Below are positions 1-12,004 of a stretch of DNA of 64,000 bases, piece by piece. The position numbers were made by a program, and so were the translations under genes. The notes under the pieces are model-generated. The model did no database searches. It was not told where the DNA came from and was given only the letters and a program-made list of their open reading frames with translations. Origin of the DNA: Terebella lapidaria (lineage: Eukaryota; Annelida; Polychaeta; Terebellida; Terebellidae); assembly GCA_949152475.1 (NCBI GenBank), contig OX424556.1, forward strand, positions 11,900,664-11,964,663. The letters are read 5' to 3'. Positions within the stretch are counted from its first letter, which is position 1. Each line of letters starts with the position of its first letter.

Positions 1-1069
1 AATCCCATAACTGGTGAAAAGATTACAGTTGATAAGGTAACTTCAACGTTATGCTAGAAAAAATGATTCTTTAATCTTTTTACACTAACAATTTATGGGA
101 TAGGATGGTTCGGGCCATATTGCAAGCACATCCAGTTTAAGCAGCTCCAAGTTAGATGGAACTGTGTTTGAATATCTAGGTCAGATTGTATAATATGTAC
201 GCTGTTGTTGGATATTTTGCAGCAAACACCATCAACTCGAGTTCGCCAGCCGCCAGGAGGACCCACCACCAAACTCTGGTGAAAGGATACCAGATCATCC
301 TAGTAGGAAATTGCGGATTCCTGTCAAACTGCAGATGTCGCTGAGTTGAACATGACAAAATTTTGGTTGCCTGTTGACTATGTCAGATCTGCAAATGTGC
401 AGCTGTCAATTGATTATAATGTATTAGAGAAGCTTCACAGTGCTTGAATCAGTGATCTTGTTGTATTTATCAGTTCTGAGTTTGTATTTCATAGTTAATA
501 TTACATACCTTTCACACTACATCATTTCCCACAAACAAACAATGATATTATCCACACAGTCACTATTGTGTGATTACAGTGTGGGGAGTGAAAATTCAAT
601 GTATTAAGAGACTGACCTTGAGGAGTATGAAAATACCTGAGTGTTGTAACATAATGTGAAAGTAGTCATCTTGTGAAATTTGCTTGTTTATTGTGGTCAT
701 TTACGTACTGAATTATGTAATTGATAGCCAGTTGAAAACTATACTTGGTGAGAGTTCTTCCTATGTCTACAATTACAATTGTTCTGCTCGTTAATTGACT
801 TACTGAACATTACTTACTATTTGATAACTCGTAAATTACACCTTGTTAAAAGCAATCAACTCCTTCTAAAAGCATTGTCAATTTTCTACATTTTCATCAA
901 TACTTCATCACTGATCATGTATTGCATGCCATGACTGAAAACATTTTTTATTTGCATGTAGTTCTGTTGTGGTCCCCTACCATGTATTGCTTTGTATGAA
1001 TTTTCTGTAACTCATCACTTGTGTCACAAGTTTGTGTTATTCAGCAAATTCTGTTAATGCCTTGATGTT

Positions 1070-1147
1070 CTGGATTAGAAGTGTGTTTGCCAAAAATGCT
1101 TCAACGCTCTGGATTAGAAGTGTGTTTGACGAAAATGCTTCAACGAC
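1070..1147 (+). repeat. 39-bp tandem duplication
   Basis: Two adjacent copies of a 39-bp unit starting CTGGATTAGAAGTGTG (1070-1108 and 1109-1147) differ at only a few bases. It is a simple local duplication in non-coding DNA. Confidence 0.85.
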
Positions 1148-1529
1148 TTGCCTTAAATCAAATGCGTATAAAGTCTAATACTGCAATGGTAACTCGCTGC
1201 TCACCTGGGTTCTGCAATTGAAGCCACTTTAATAGGCTATGTGAACATCTTTTTATAGCAGATTTTAGATTTATGAGGTAAATGTTATATAGTTTGGTGG
1301 CGAAAAACTTAGCAATTTCATCGGTGCAAAAGATGTGATAGAGGTTGATTGTTGCCACAAGAAAAAAAGTCTTTGAGTGTCAAGATTTAACTGGGTTAAT
1401 AGATGGCGATACGAACTTTGTTCATTCCATAAATTTGTGTTTGTTTTGTAACTGTTTCATTTTCCAGGTGTATCAGTTGCATGCATTTACTTTAGTCTCC
1501 CAATGAGTTAATGTTCTATTTTCTATGCA

Positions 1530-1535
1530 AATAAA
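1530..1535 (+). terminator. Candidate poly(A) signal AATAAA
   Basis: An AATAAA hexamer is followed about 30 bases later by a GT-rich stretch, the usual layout of a metazoan cleavage and polyadenylation site. No upstream coding exon is visible in the window, so the gene it would serve is unknown. Confidence 0.35.
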
Positions 1536-1974
1536 ACTTTATTTACGTTTTGGTAATATCCGTGTTATTTGTGGTCATAGCTAATTTCAATGGGATGTTA
1601 TGCACATTGTATGCTGGCGCGCACATTGAGGATATCTTGGGACCTGATGTGCTTTCACTGAAAATTTAGATACAGGAAAGTCACGTTATGACGTCACTTG
1701 CAAATCTATATTATACATAACAATGCATTCTATACTTGCAGAATACCATGATCTAATGAAAGGGAATCTTATGAATGCCGGTAGCCAGATTTGATTTAGA
1801 TATTTCATTTGTAGCCTACCCTTGAATTGAAAGCAGCAGTTGCATAGTCAAAAACATACTGAAACGATTACACAGATTATTGAAGGCAAATTCGATTATG
1901 TTTTATCTCGAAAAAGATGAAAAAACGGCAGGTTACTCTGCTTATGGATCAGGTGGTTGAATCGAATGACGTCA

Positions 1975-2105
1975 ATTTTTAGGTTACCTATTACCGTGGC
2001 GTTGTGTCCGTCGTCATCGTCCGTGTACATTTTCATCTTTGAAGTTTACGATCAAATCTTTATGAAATTTTGCAGAAAAATACCTAAAAATATTTCAAGA
2101 GGTAT
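1975..2105 (-). mobile_element. Partial 3' tail of a pearl-like element
   Basis: Read on the minus strand this is the distal part of a hairpin-ended element: an A-rich AAAATTTCAGAAA-like stretch, a GACG-rich microsatellite, a GCAACGCCACGG-like motif, then GGTAACCTAA. The terminal hairpin itself is reduced. It abuts the fuller copy at 2106 in the same orientation, so the two form a head-to-tail pair. Confidence 0.6.
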
Positions 2106-3622
2106 TTTTAGGTTACCGGACCTTTGGTCCGATAATCTATTGCCATGGCGTTGCGTCCGTCGTCGTCCACATTTTTATCTTTTTTGTTTACCGGCGAATT
2201 TTTCTGAAATTTTGCAAAAACTAGAGCAAGGGCTAAAAAAGATTACCAGAGAAATGTTAATCAATTGTGGACGTATAGGAAATGATATATGCTGAATATT
2301 CTCGTGACCTTGAATTTGACCTCTGACCTCATTTTCAAGGTCAGAGCACAAAATGGCTTATATCTCGCTTATTATCGACTTTGCAGCTTAGGAATCAATT
2401 GTGGACATATAGGAAATGATATATGCCGAATATTCTGATGACCTTGAATTTGACTTTTGACCTCATTTTCAAGGTCACAGGACAAAATGGCTAATATCTC
2501 GCTTATTATCGATTTTACAGCTTAGGGATCAATTATGAACATATAGGAAATGATATTTGCAGATTATTGTCATGACCTTGAATTTGACCTTTGATCTCAT
2601 TTTCAAGGTCACAGGACAAAATGGCTAATATCTCGCTTATTATCGATTTTACAGCTTAGGAATCAATTGTGGACACTATATAGGGAATGATATATGCTGA
2701 ATATTCACGTGACCTTGAATTTGACATCTGACATCATTTTCAAGGTCAAAGAACACAATGGCTGATATATCACTTGTTAATGACTTTACAGCTTATGAAT
2801 CAATTGTGGACATATAGGAAATGATGTATGTTGAATATTTCGATGACCCTGAATTTGACTTTTGACCTCGTTTTCAAGGTCAAGGCACAAAATGGTTAAT
2901 ATCTCGTTTATTATCGACCTTACAACTTTGCAATCAATTGAGCACATATAGGAAATGAAATGATATATGTATACTGAATATTGTCAAGACCTTGAACTTG
3001 ACCTTTGATATAATTTTCAAGTCAGAGCATAAAATGCCTGATACCTTGCTTATTATCAACTTTACAGCTTAATAATCAATTGTGAACATATGGTAACCGA
3101 TATATACTGAATATTGTCATGACTTTGAATTTGACCTTTGACCTCATTTTCAGGGTCAAAGCACAAAATGGCTAATATTTCGCTTCTTATTGACCTTACA
3201 GCTTTGCAATCCATTGAGCACATATAGGAAATGATATATGCTGAATATTTTGGTGAACTTTAATTTGACCTATGACCTCATTTTCAAGGTCAGAGAACAA
3301 AATGGCTAATATCTCGCTTATGATCGACTTTAAAGCTTAGGAATCAATTGCTAACATAGAGGAAATGATACATGCTGAATATTTTCATCACCTTGAACTT
3401 GACCTTTGACCTCAGTTCAAGGTCACATCACAAGATGGCTAATATCTCACTTATTATCGACTTTACTGCTTAAGAATCAATTGTGGACATACTAGAAATG
3501 CTATATTTTGAATATTCTCGTGACCTCGAATTGACCAATGACCTTATTTTCAAGATCACGAGACAAAAGGCTAATATCCAAAATATATATTGTCCGGTAA
3601 CCTTTCTAGGCCCTTGGGCTAA
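2106..3622 (-). mobile_element. Hairpin-ended (pearl/Helentron-like) non-autonomous element
   Basis: On the minus strand the element starts with TTAGCCCAAGGGCC (plus 3609-3622), followed by AGGTTACCGGACAAT. It ends in a 29-nt hairpin (plus 2110-2138) with 13-base arms and a 3-base loop. Between them lie about nine tandem units of roughly 130 bp, each containing TGACCTTGAATTTGACC, an AAAATGGCTAATATCTCGC-like stretch and GAAATGATATATG. No protein-coding capacity is apparent. Assignment to the bivalve pearl or Helentron-associated group is inferred from the core repeats plus the 3' microsatellite plus the hairpin. Sequence identity with named families was not tested. Confidence 0.7.
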
Positions 3623-5342
3623 TTTTCTTTCTGCTTCTCTGAAGTGTACTGTACTCGTCTTACCCAGGTGTAGCTCGGATCTGCTCCTTTCTACTCCAGA
3701 ACCGGAACATGCGTTGAAACGAATGCAAACACTATAAAATCACTGTTCTGGAGCAAATATTTTGCATGAATCGAATTTCACCCAATGTCTATTGCCGTTA
3801 AGCCAACAGCACCTTTGGTTCTACTTCCTGCAGAGATAATTACGTTGCCAGAAATTCGTGAAAATGTGTTTGTACTATTATAATATATACATTAGTATTA
3901 TTGATTAAACAAAATGAACAGTTCAAAGACGAATAAAAAAAAAATGTTGCGACGACAGCCTTGGGTTGTTACGGTTATCTGTTTCCCATCCGTGATGGGA
4001 TGACACAGAGTGCGTCCTGCATGATCACTGGAGCGTGACGAGAATGTGATCTACCGTACAGAGCTAAAACCATTTATTCACCGATTGGACCATTTCGACG
4101 TACACAATGTGTGCATATATACACGGACGGAAGTAATCGTGCAATAACCAAGAAATATTTAATCTAGAGAATGTATCCTCTGCTTTGTACTGACCTGACG
4201 GTGAGGTATACATATAATTAGACATTTCTGGGCGGTTATGCATAGGAGTCAACGGAGCGCAACCATTCGCGTTGACAACACGAACAGGTTACGTGTTCGG
4301 CCTGCTGTATACATCCACACATGAATCCTCGCATGATCTCAACTTTACGCCACACACGCATGTAATATATGTAAGTAAAAATTCACCAGAATATACATAT
4401 AGTTGAATTCAGTTCACTTGAGACTGGCTGACTGTGTGCACGTAACATGCATTCTCGCATATTTGACATCTATGATGCACACCGTTAAATGTCAAAATCA
4501 GAGGTGCATGTATATCAGTATATAGCCCGGTGTATGGCCTACAGAGACTCTTGAACTGGGAACATGAGTCGCTGTGAATGCGAGGATATTTCTAGAATTT
4601 CTGGGGATCATCCAACTAAATATGTACTCAAGGTACCTTCGTGCAGAACAATGCCCATGATGGTAGGGTCAATTATGAGCAATACTAAATATCATCCACT
4701 CATGTAAAATCATAAATCATGACATGCATTTGATTTTGTCAGTGTACGTTGGCGTATGGATGCGTTCGCCCATTGATGTGAAACAGACTTAAAATTTATG
4801 TTCATTTTCGGGATGTTTTTTGTTAAAAGTTGTTGGTGAATATATGACCCTCATGTTTTGAGCTAAAGCAAATGGCGTGTCCTTTTGCCAACGTATTTTC
4901 AAAATTGACACAAAAGTAAGTTTAATGTATATGTATACCACAATTTCATAAAGTTCGACAAATACATCACAGCTGGTGTTGGCGATATTGGCTTCATGTG
5001 GCAAAACTAAAAATTAATATCTATCTCTGTACATGTACAAGATGTGTGACCTTTTCCAAATATTGCGTTGGGTATCAAGCATGACTGGCGAGTAGGCACA
5101 CGGTGAAAAAAATCCTGAGGGGAAAAAAACAGAAAATGTCTGTGTCAGTGGAAGTTTCTTTTTATTCTAACGCTGAATTTCTTCCAGAACAGCGTAACTA
5201 CATATAGAATTCCAATATCTATATACATATCTCCTATTGTTTGTTAGGTCTTGAAGTTAGCCTACATATGAGGTGCAATTAGGATGGAATGGCGGTTGTG
5301 AGGTTACAGAAGTAAACTGGGAGCAGTGAGACTGTGTTGAGG
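3623..5342. other. Intergenic DNA upstream of the OATP gene
   Basis: I find no coding exon. The DNA is unique-looking and AT-rich, with scattered short repeats. The last 250 bases should hold the transporter promoter and 5' UTR. GAGGTTACAG just before 5311 could be a splice acceptor for a leader exon, but that is weak. Confidence 0.4.
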
Positions 5343-8300
5343 ATGGCCGGACGGACTCAGAAGCTCTCGAGTGCGCGGACTGCGTACCTGGAGCAGAAGA
5401 TCAAACACCACAATGAGGTGATACAAGAGGAAAGGCTGGCTCTGTTCGGGAGAGTCACACTCAAGAATGTCCCACTGTTTGTAGTAACGTATGGCCTACT
5501 GATGCTAGTAAGAGGAGCGATGGCACAGTACTCCATTGACACTATGTCGCACATTCAAAGACATTATAGATTGCATGGAAAGGAATTAGATTTCTTAGTA
5601 GGTTGTGACAAAATAGGACTCGCGGTTTCATTGATATTCGTGGTTTATTATGGAAACAAGATCCACAAACCATTGGCGTTGTTCTGTAGTTCTATGCTGT
5701 GTGCCTGTGCAACGATAATGTGCGCTGTACCATACTTTCTGGAATTGAACAATTCTCCAACCGTCCTAGAGTTGAACCAAACTCAAAGTACACAATCAGA
5801 CGGACTGGCGTTCTATGACGCCGGTCTCTGTCAGATAGATCGCAACAAATCGACATCTACGACGCAGTGTGAGCTGCTGCAGGCGGACGACCGAGCGTTC
5901 ACGGCCTTCTCATTGCTTGCCGCAGCAAACTTCATCCTGGGTGTGGCTACCAGCTTCCAGTTGACGCTGGGCGTCATCTACATTGAAGAGGCGGCACCCA
6001 GTGACAAGTCTGCTTTCTACTACGGTCAGTCTGTATTGGCCTATTGTACACGATCTGATACAAACATGGTTGTAACCACCATACGATAAATATATGCCAT
6101 TTGGGAAAGTGAAATAACAAGACATATCCTCTTTGAATATTTTCAGGTTTGATATTTTTTCTGCACTCATTTGGAGAGTTCCTTGGGTTGATGACTGCTT
6201 GGCAACTAACGAATATTTCCCTGAACCTGTCGGGTAACTATTGGCCTAATTAAAAAAAAAACAAGACATTTACTTCAAGCAATGGATAAATAGTGTGACT
6301 TTCAACCTTGTATTTCAATGAAATATTTGTATCCACTGGTTAGGTCCCCTGGAGCTGTCCGAATGGGACACAGGGGCCTGGTGGCTGGGGTATGTATTGA
6401 TCTCAGGCTTGTTCCTGTTCGTCCCAATACCTTTCATTTTGTATCCAAAGTGGATCGAAGAGCCGCGATGGCTTGTTCTACGGCGAACGCGTTACCTGAA
6501 CAGACTCCTGAAACGCCTAGAATATGAAAGGAAACAGTTGAAGAAGAGTGCAAAGAAGAAGAAGAAACGGCCCAAAAATAGTAGTCAAAAAGAGCAAGCA
6601 GACACCAAGTCTGATGGGAATAGAACAAACTTGGCAGGTGCACGTACAAACGAAGCGTTTAGTGCAGATGGGACGGATGATGCAACTCCAAGCACCAATG
6701 ATGAGCCAGAAAGTGCAGAAAATCTGTCACCACCAGATATACAAACTGCTTCCTCGGGAGATCCACCATTGGACGGCGCCCTACATGATGGAACACCATC
6801 TGCTGAAGCAGACCGAGATAAGCTACCATCTGATGAGGTAGTCCCAGATGAAGAACTTCAGAATGGGTCATCATCCAATGTAGCACTGCAAATTGGATCT
6901 CCATCGCATGTCATACTCCAAAATAAAATATCACCGAATGACCTTCAGGATCTACCACCAAATGTAGCCGACACATCCCAGGTCGCAGAAGATTCTCAAG
7001 TAGATTTTAGCCAAGATCAGACGATTGACAGAATACTGCAGATGGAAGAACCCGATAATCCTAAATCAGAGGATAATCCAAGCGAAAGTGGACAAAGTCA
7101 GACAAAGGCTCAGAAAAGGCAGTATTTATTAGGGAGACGTTTAAAAGGTAACTACTAACATATGTTCTACTTGTTCAAGGACTAATTAAGTAAGAGTGTA
7201 TCAAGAAGTTGGAGTTCGTGTGACACCGGTGCAATATTACAATGGTTGTTTTCTATTCAGACTTGCCACGGAATCTGTGGTTTCTGCTGCAACGTCCTGT
7301 TTTCATGTTGACGTTGGCAGCCAATCTGTTTGGTGCATACAGTCTGACTGGGTTCAGACCAACTGTACACGTGTATGTGGACACCAGATTTCCTGTCCAC
7401 CAACCGGCGGGCTTCGTTGTCACAGGTACCAGACGCCATTGTATTTTGTAATCACTGTATCCTATTTCATGGTATCAATAAAGGTAGAAATTATATGTTG
7501 CTCATGGATGTCACACCGTTCGTACCAGGTACCGTGTACACGTTATCAACATGTGCGGGGGTGATAATTGCTGGCTGTGTGTTATACAAACGTACACTCT
7601 CTCTGATGGCACACGTTAAAGCTCTGATGGTCCTGTACGCCATCTCCACTGTGCTGTACCTGGTCATGATGGCACCAGGCTGTGAGATCACGTACGCGAC
7701 AGGACAGGAAAGCTCGAGTAACTCAGGGTAGGAACATACATGCACATTCATGTCAAATATTGGATGTGTTAGGCTCGTTATATGCACTCGTGTTGGCATA
7801 TCTTGGAAGTTTTCAAATATACGGTACTATGAAGAGAATATAATAGTTAAAGTATGAAATGATTTGGTATATTTTCCCAAGGCGTGTTCATGGTGTTTGT
7901 CTTTGTCTAACAGTGTGTCTGTGGTGTGTAACAGTCGCTGTGACTGTTCAGACAGTCAGTATAACCCGCTCTGTGACAGTACCGGGACGACTGTCGTGTA
8001 CACGTCCCCGTGTCACGCAGGATGTCGGGACCTGGTTGTCCATCCTCAATCCAATAAAATGGTACGTGGATCAGATATCTCTGTTACTTGCTTGGAGAAA
8101 GATATGTCCACATCCTACAATCACATTCAAGGACTGAAAGTGTTTTGAATAAACTATTAGATTCCGGTATTAGATTCTAAATAGTTTGGATAGAATTCGT
8201 GTATATCAGCATGTTGTATTTCAACGTTGCATAGGTGTACTCGCGATGCTCCTGTGCCCCAAGCTCTCTCCTCTCTGTCTCCTATTGTAACATCTGCAGC

Positions 8301-9017
8301 TCTGGCAGGGTGGGCTACAGCATGCTGATGATGCTGGCCACCTTCTGCCAGGCTCTCGGTTATATCAGTCAGCTACAGATCTATCTGCGGTATGTTCTTG
8401 GCAACCATATATAAAAAATCTCTAACAAAGGAGTCGTTATGTGTGTCCCAACTGTCTTCACTTTGGAAACAGTGATGTCAGAATATCAGCCTTATTTCAG
8501 TGACCATTGTTTATTTCAATAACAGGTGCATCACTCCTAAGCTGAGATCCCTGGCCCTTGGATTCGCTGTGTGGACTGTACATCTACTTGGTATGTAGAC
8601 TGTGTACATTTAAACATGCCTTGCAATGTGAACTTCGCTAATTCCGGTACATAATTACATATTGGTCTTTTTTCAGCGTCAGTTCCTGGGTTTGCTGCAT
8701 ACACTGCCTTACAACGAACCTCTTGTACTCTGCTTGTCGAGGACTGCTATGAAGAAACGGTGTGCTGGAATTATCGCTTGGCTTCTCTGGGATATATCCA
8801 GAATGGAGCGACCGCAGTGTTTCATCTGGTGTCCCTGGCAGGATTCGTGGCTGTTTTTGTTGTGCTCAGGCGTCGCATGAGACTTGCAGATGAGAACACA
8901 AACTCACATCACATGACCCGTGATCGGGATACGAAGCAATCTGGTGATACCAGTACTTCCAACCCTGACAAACATGATGATGGACTGACAGGGTCTCAAC
9001 AAACCACAGAAGCATGA
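5343..9017 (+). CDS. Organic anion transporting polypeptide (SLCO/OATP family), nine exons
   Basis: Sodium-independent plasma-membrane carrier of the SLCO family, which moves large organic anions such as conjugated steroids and bile-salt-like compounds. Exons read as 5343-6024, 6147-6233, 6344-7147, 7261-7425, 7529-7727, 7914-8061, 8235-8389, 8526-8590 and 8677-9017. All introns are GT-AG and 86-186 bp, and the phases join into 2646 nt (881 residues plus TGA). Hallmarks: the WxxGAWWLG signature at residues 264-272 before a membrane segment; YIEEAAPSDKSAFYYG, equivalent to the family's PYIDDNV stretch; and a cysteine-rich Kazal-like extracellular loop near residues 647-710 (CNSRCDCSDSQYNPLC, YTSPCHAGC). 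The final segment near residues 740-840 resembles the family's LRS-ALG and VPG motifs. The cytosolic loop after PKWIEEPRW is unusually long (about 300-525), acidic and repetitive. Start: first in-frame ATG (MAGRTQ); the in-frame GTG at 5334 is less likely. The subfamily is not resolved. Exon 5's acceptor was chosen because it gives family-like spacing. Confidence 0.9.
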
Positions 9018-9040
9018 CCTAACAACTGCTATTTTTTGAC

Positions 9041-9046
9041 ATTAAA
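9041..9046 (+). terminator. Candidate poly(A) signal ATTAAA for the OATP gene
   Basis: ATTAAA, the commonest variant of the poly(A) signal, lies 24 bases after the OATP stop codon. It would give a very short 3' UTR. No AATAAA occurs before the repeat element that begins at 9140. Confidence 0.35.
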
Positions 9047-9439
9047 TTGTTTCTAATCATGGTGCTATAAGATTGCATCGATCCATCGCTATCCTGCATG
9101 CTCAACTAGACGCTTCCGGTCGCCTACGACCGCTTGGGTGTATCCCCCGTAGCCCTATCATCTCTGTTGCCCCAAATATATCGCTGTCAATTGTGAAAAA
9201 CTAGAGTAAGGGCTAAAAAAGATTACCAGAGAAATGTTAAATCTCAAGTCACAACTGTTTTCTTTTCCCCACCAAAATTGCTGCACTGATTTTCCGAGGT
9301 TATTGAAGGTCGAATTCAAAATCACCACTGAAATCTCTTTATATGAATTTCCATTCGACATGTTTGATAAAATAACGAAAATACAGATAGATCAATCTTT
9401 TCACCTATTTATATTTCAACTCAGAATATTTTACAAACT

Positions 9440-10330
9440 TGGTTCCAAGTTGAAATTCAAAGTAAAATTTGACCAAAAATGCATTTCAAGATGACAAAAT
9501 TGGAGCTAGATTGAACTTCTCACCATAAGTTATATTTCGATCCATAATACATGTATGTGCCAAACATGGTTTCAAGTTGAAATTCAAAGTAAAAGGTAAT
9601 CAAAACTGCATTTCAAGATGACAAAATTGGAGCCAGATCAAACTTTTCGTCATGAGCTATATTTTAACTCATAATACCTGCCCAACTTGATTTCAAGTTG
9701 AAATTAAAACTAAAAGTTTACCAAAACTGCATTTTAAGATGACGAAATTGGACCCAGATCAAACTTTTCGCCATGAGTTATATTTCAACTCATAATATGT
9801 GCCAAACTTGGTATTAAGTTGAAATTCAATGTAAAAGTTGACCAAAACTGCATTTCAAGATGACGAAATTGGAGCCAGATAGAACTTTTCGTCATAAGTT
9901 ATATTTTAACTCATAATATGTGCCAAACTTGGTTTCAAGTTGAAATTCAAGCTAAAAGTTTACCAAAACTGCATTTCAAGATGAAGAAATTGGAGCCAGA
10001 TCGAACTTTCCATCATAAGTTATATTTTAACTCATAATATGTGCCAAACTTGGTTTCAAGTTGAAATTCAAACTAAAAATTGACCAAAACTGCATTTCAA
10101 GATGACGAAAATGGAGCCAAATCGAACTTTTCACCATAAGTTATATTTCGACTCATAATATGTGCCAAACATGCTTTCAAGTTGAAATTCAAAGTAAAAG
10201 TTGACCAAAACTGCATTTCAAGATGACAAAATTGGAGCCAGATCGAATTTTTCACCATAAGTTATATTTTAACTCATAATTTGAGCCAAACATGGTCTCA
10301 AGTTGAAATTCAAAGTAAAAGTTGATCAAT
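9440..10330 (+). repeat. Tandem array of ~113-bp units
   Basis: About eight units, each with a TTTCAAGTTGAAATTCAA palindrome-like core, GACCAAAACTGCATTTCAAG, a GGAGCCAGATCGAAC-like stretch and an AACTCATAATATGTGCC-like stretch. It belongs to the interior of the 9140-11963 element. Confidence 0.85.
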
Positions 10331-10344
10331 GTTTTCATAAAAAG

Positions 10345-11220
10345 CTATTGTGATCAATAATAGACTTAACTAGCAAAAAAATAATGTTGACTTATTTGGT
10401 CACAGCCATAAAATCTCTACTGGACAAAGCCTTCACCTTGTTGAGCCCAATAATAAATATTTCTTGTCTTAACTATTTTCATTGTCGTCACTTATAGACT
10501 TAACATGTAAAAATAAAGTTAACTTATTCGGTTACACCCAGAAATTTCTACCGGACAAAACCTTAACCTTGTTGAGCTCAATAATAATTGTTTCTCATCT
10601 TAACTATTTTTATTGAGGTCAATAATAGACTTAAGTAGCAAAAAAAATGTTAACTTATTTGGTTACAGACATAAAATGTCTACTGGACAGAATCTTTACC
10701 TTGTTGAGCCCAATGATAAATATTTCTTGTCTTAACTATTTTTATTGTAGTCAATAATAGACTAAACTAGTAAAAATAATGTTAACTTATTCAGTACACC
10801 CATGAAATCTGTACTGGACATACTTTCACCTTGTTGAGCTTAATAATAAATATTTCTCATCTTAACTATTTTTATTGTGGTCAATAATAGACTTAACTAT
10901 TTTTATTGTGGTCAATAATAGACTTAACTAGTGAAAATAATGTTAACTTATTCAGTTACACCAATGAAATTTGTACTGGACAAAACATTTACCTTGTTGA
11001 GGTTAATAATAAATATTTCTTGTCTTAACTATTTTTATTGTGGTCAATAATAGACTTAACTATTAAAAATAATGTTAACTTATTCAGTTACACCCATGAA
11101 ATTTGTACTGGACAAAACCTTTACCTTGTTGAGCTTAATAATAAATGTTTCTCGTCTTAACTATTTTTATTGTGGACAATAATAGACTTAACTAATAGAA
11201 CTAATGTTAACTTATTCAGT
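10345..11220 (+). repeat. Tandem array of ~134-bp units
   Basis: Six to seven units with a CAATAATAGACTTAACTA-like stretch, AATGTTAACTTATTCAG, ACTGGACAAAACCTTTACC and TTGAGCTTAATAATAAAT. One unit near 10867-10930 has a small internal duplication. It is the interior of the 9140-11963 element. Confidence 0.85.
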
Positions 11221-11478
11221 AATATTGTCCTGTTTTCACTGGAAACTTCAGTTCTCCATTCTGAACAAGAAACCAGTGTCATTACCTTCCACTGTACAGG
11301 CTATTGGAATGATCGTACATGTCAAAATGGATATTTCAAAATTCTGTAATAAGTTAGGCTGTTAACATATTAATATGTATATGATCATTCTAAAAAACGA
11401 TTGGTTTCGTGTGACAGCCCTTCCCAACAACACTTCCAAATATTATCGAGATTCGTCAAAAATTGCCATCTGTAGAGC

Positions 11479-11820
11479 GTTCACAAGCCATGTGTCTCAA
11501 ACAGGCTGTTTTCAATGCAAAATGTGTCCCCAAACGACCAATTCAGTTGCCACGGCAACCAAAATCGATTGGTGTCGGGATCTTACCATAATATATGTGC
11601 CTGCGAAAAATAATGGTGATCGGGTGAGAATTGCGGCCTATAGCGCGTTCACAAGCCATGTGTCTCAAACAGGCTGTTTTCAATGCAAAATGTGTCCCCA
11701 AACGACCAATTCAGTTGCCACGGCAACCAAAATCGATTGGTGTCGGGATCTTACCATTATATATGTGCCTGCAAAAAATAATGGTGATCGGATGAGAATT
11801 GCGGCCTGTAGCGCGTTCAC
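11479..11820 (+). repeat. 171-bp direct repeat pair
   Basis: The block starting GTTCACAAGCCATGTGTCTC occurs twice, at about 11479 and 11650, almost identical over ~150 bp. Each copy contains the palindrome GTTGCCACGGCAAC (11545-11558, 11714-11727). The open frame across it is a by-product of the unit being a multiple of three. Confidence 0.85.
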
Positions 11821-11830
11821 AAGAAAATCT

Positions 11831-11928
11831 CTGCGGACGCGGACACGGACGCGGACACGGACGCGGACGCGGACGCGGACGCGGGCGCGGGCGCGGGCGC
11901 GGACGCGGACGCGGACGACGAAGCCAAA
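11831..11928 (+). repeat. GGACGC hexamer microsatellite
   Basis: Roughly 15 imperfect GCGGAC/GCGGGC hexamers. It sits just inside the terminal hairpin of the 9140-11963 element, where other copies of the family carry GACG or ACGG repeats. Confidence 0.9.
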
Positions 11929-12004
11929 TCCATAGTATCCGCCGAACTTTGTTCGGGGGATACAATTATACAGTGCCTATACTGTGTGTGTTTGTGTGTA
12001 CAAA

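Larger units (their letters stand above)
1..1930. other. AT-rich non-coding DNA, possible 3' end of a gene to the left
   Basis: I see no convincing coding exon here; open frames are short and of random composition. A plus-strand AATAAA at 1530-1535 followed by GT-rich DNA looks like a poly(A) signal, so part of this could be the 3' UTR of a plus-strand gene whose coding part lies outside the window. That link is inference. Confidence 0.4.
9140..11963 (+). mobile_element. Second hairpin-ended element with GTATCCCCC ends
   Basis: The left end is GTATCCCCC (9140-9148) and the right end its complement GGGGGATAC (11955-11963). The right end is the outer arm of a 29-nt hairpin (11935-11963; arms GTATCCGCCGAAC and GTTCGGGGGATAC, loop TTT). 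Inside are three tandem blocks: ~113-bp units, ~134-bp units and a 171-bp pair, followed by a GGACGC microsatellite close to the hairpin. The 9202-9240 stretch matches the 5' part of the 2106-3622 element (AGGGCTAAAAAAGATTACC). The overall plan equals that of the GGTTACCGGAC elements, but the terminal sequence differs. I see no coding capacity. Confidence 0.65.

Noticed and set aside
2340-3580. CRISPR-like regular spacing of repeats
   Set aside because: Units are contiguous ~130-bp tandem copies without unique spacers, in an animal genome. They are tandem repeats.
7484-7528. Alternative acceptor for OATP exon 5 at 7484
   Set aside because: It keeps the phase but adds 15 residues before the next membrane segment. 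The acceptor at 7528 gives the spacing usual for the family and has a similar quality of splice site.
11375-11935. 186-codon frame across the 171-bp repeat pair and the GGACGC run
   Set aside because: The unit length is a multiple of three and the end is a microsatellite (RTRTRT, RARAR). There is no independent sign of coding.
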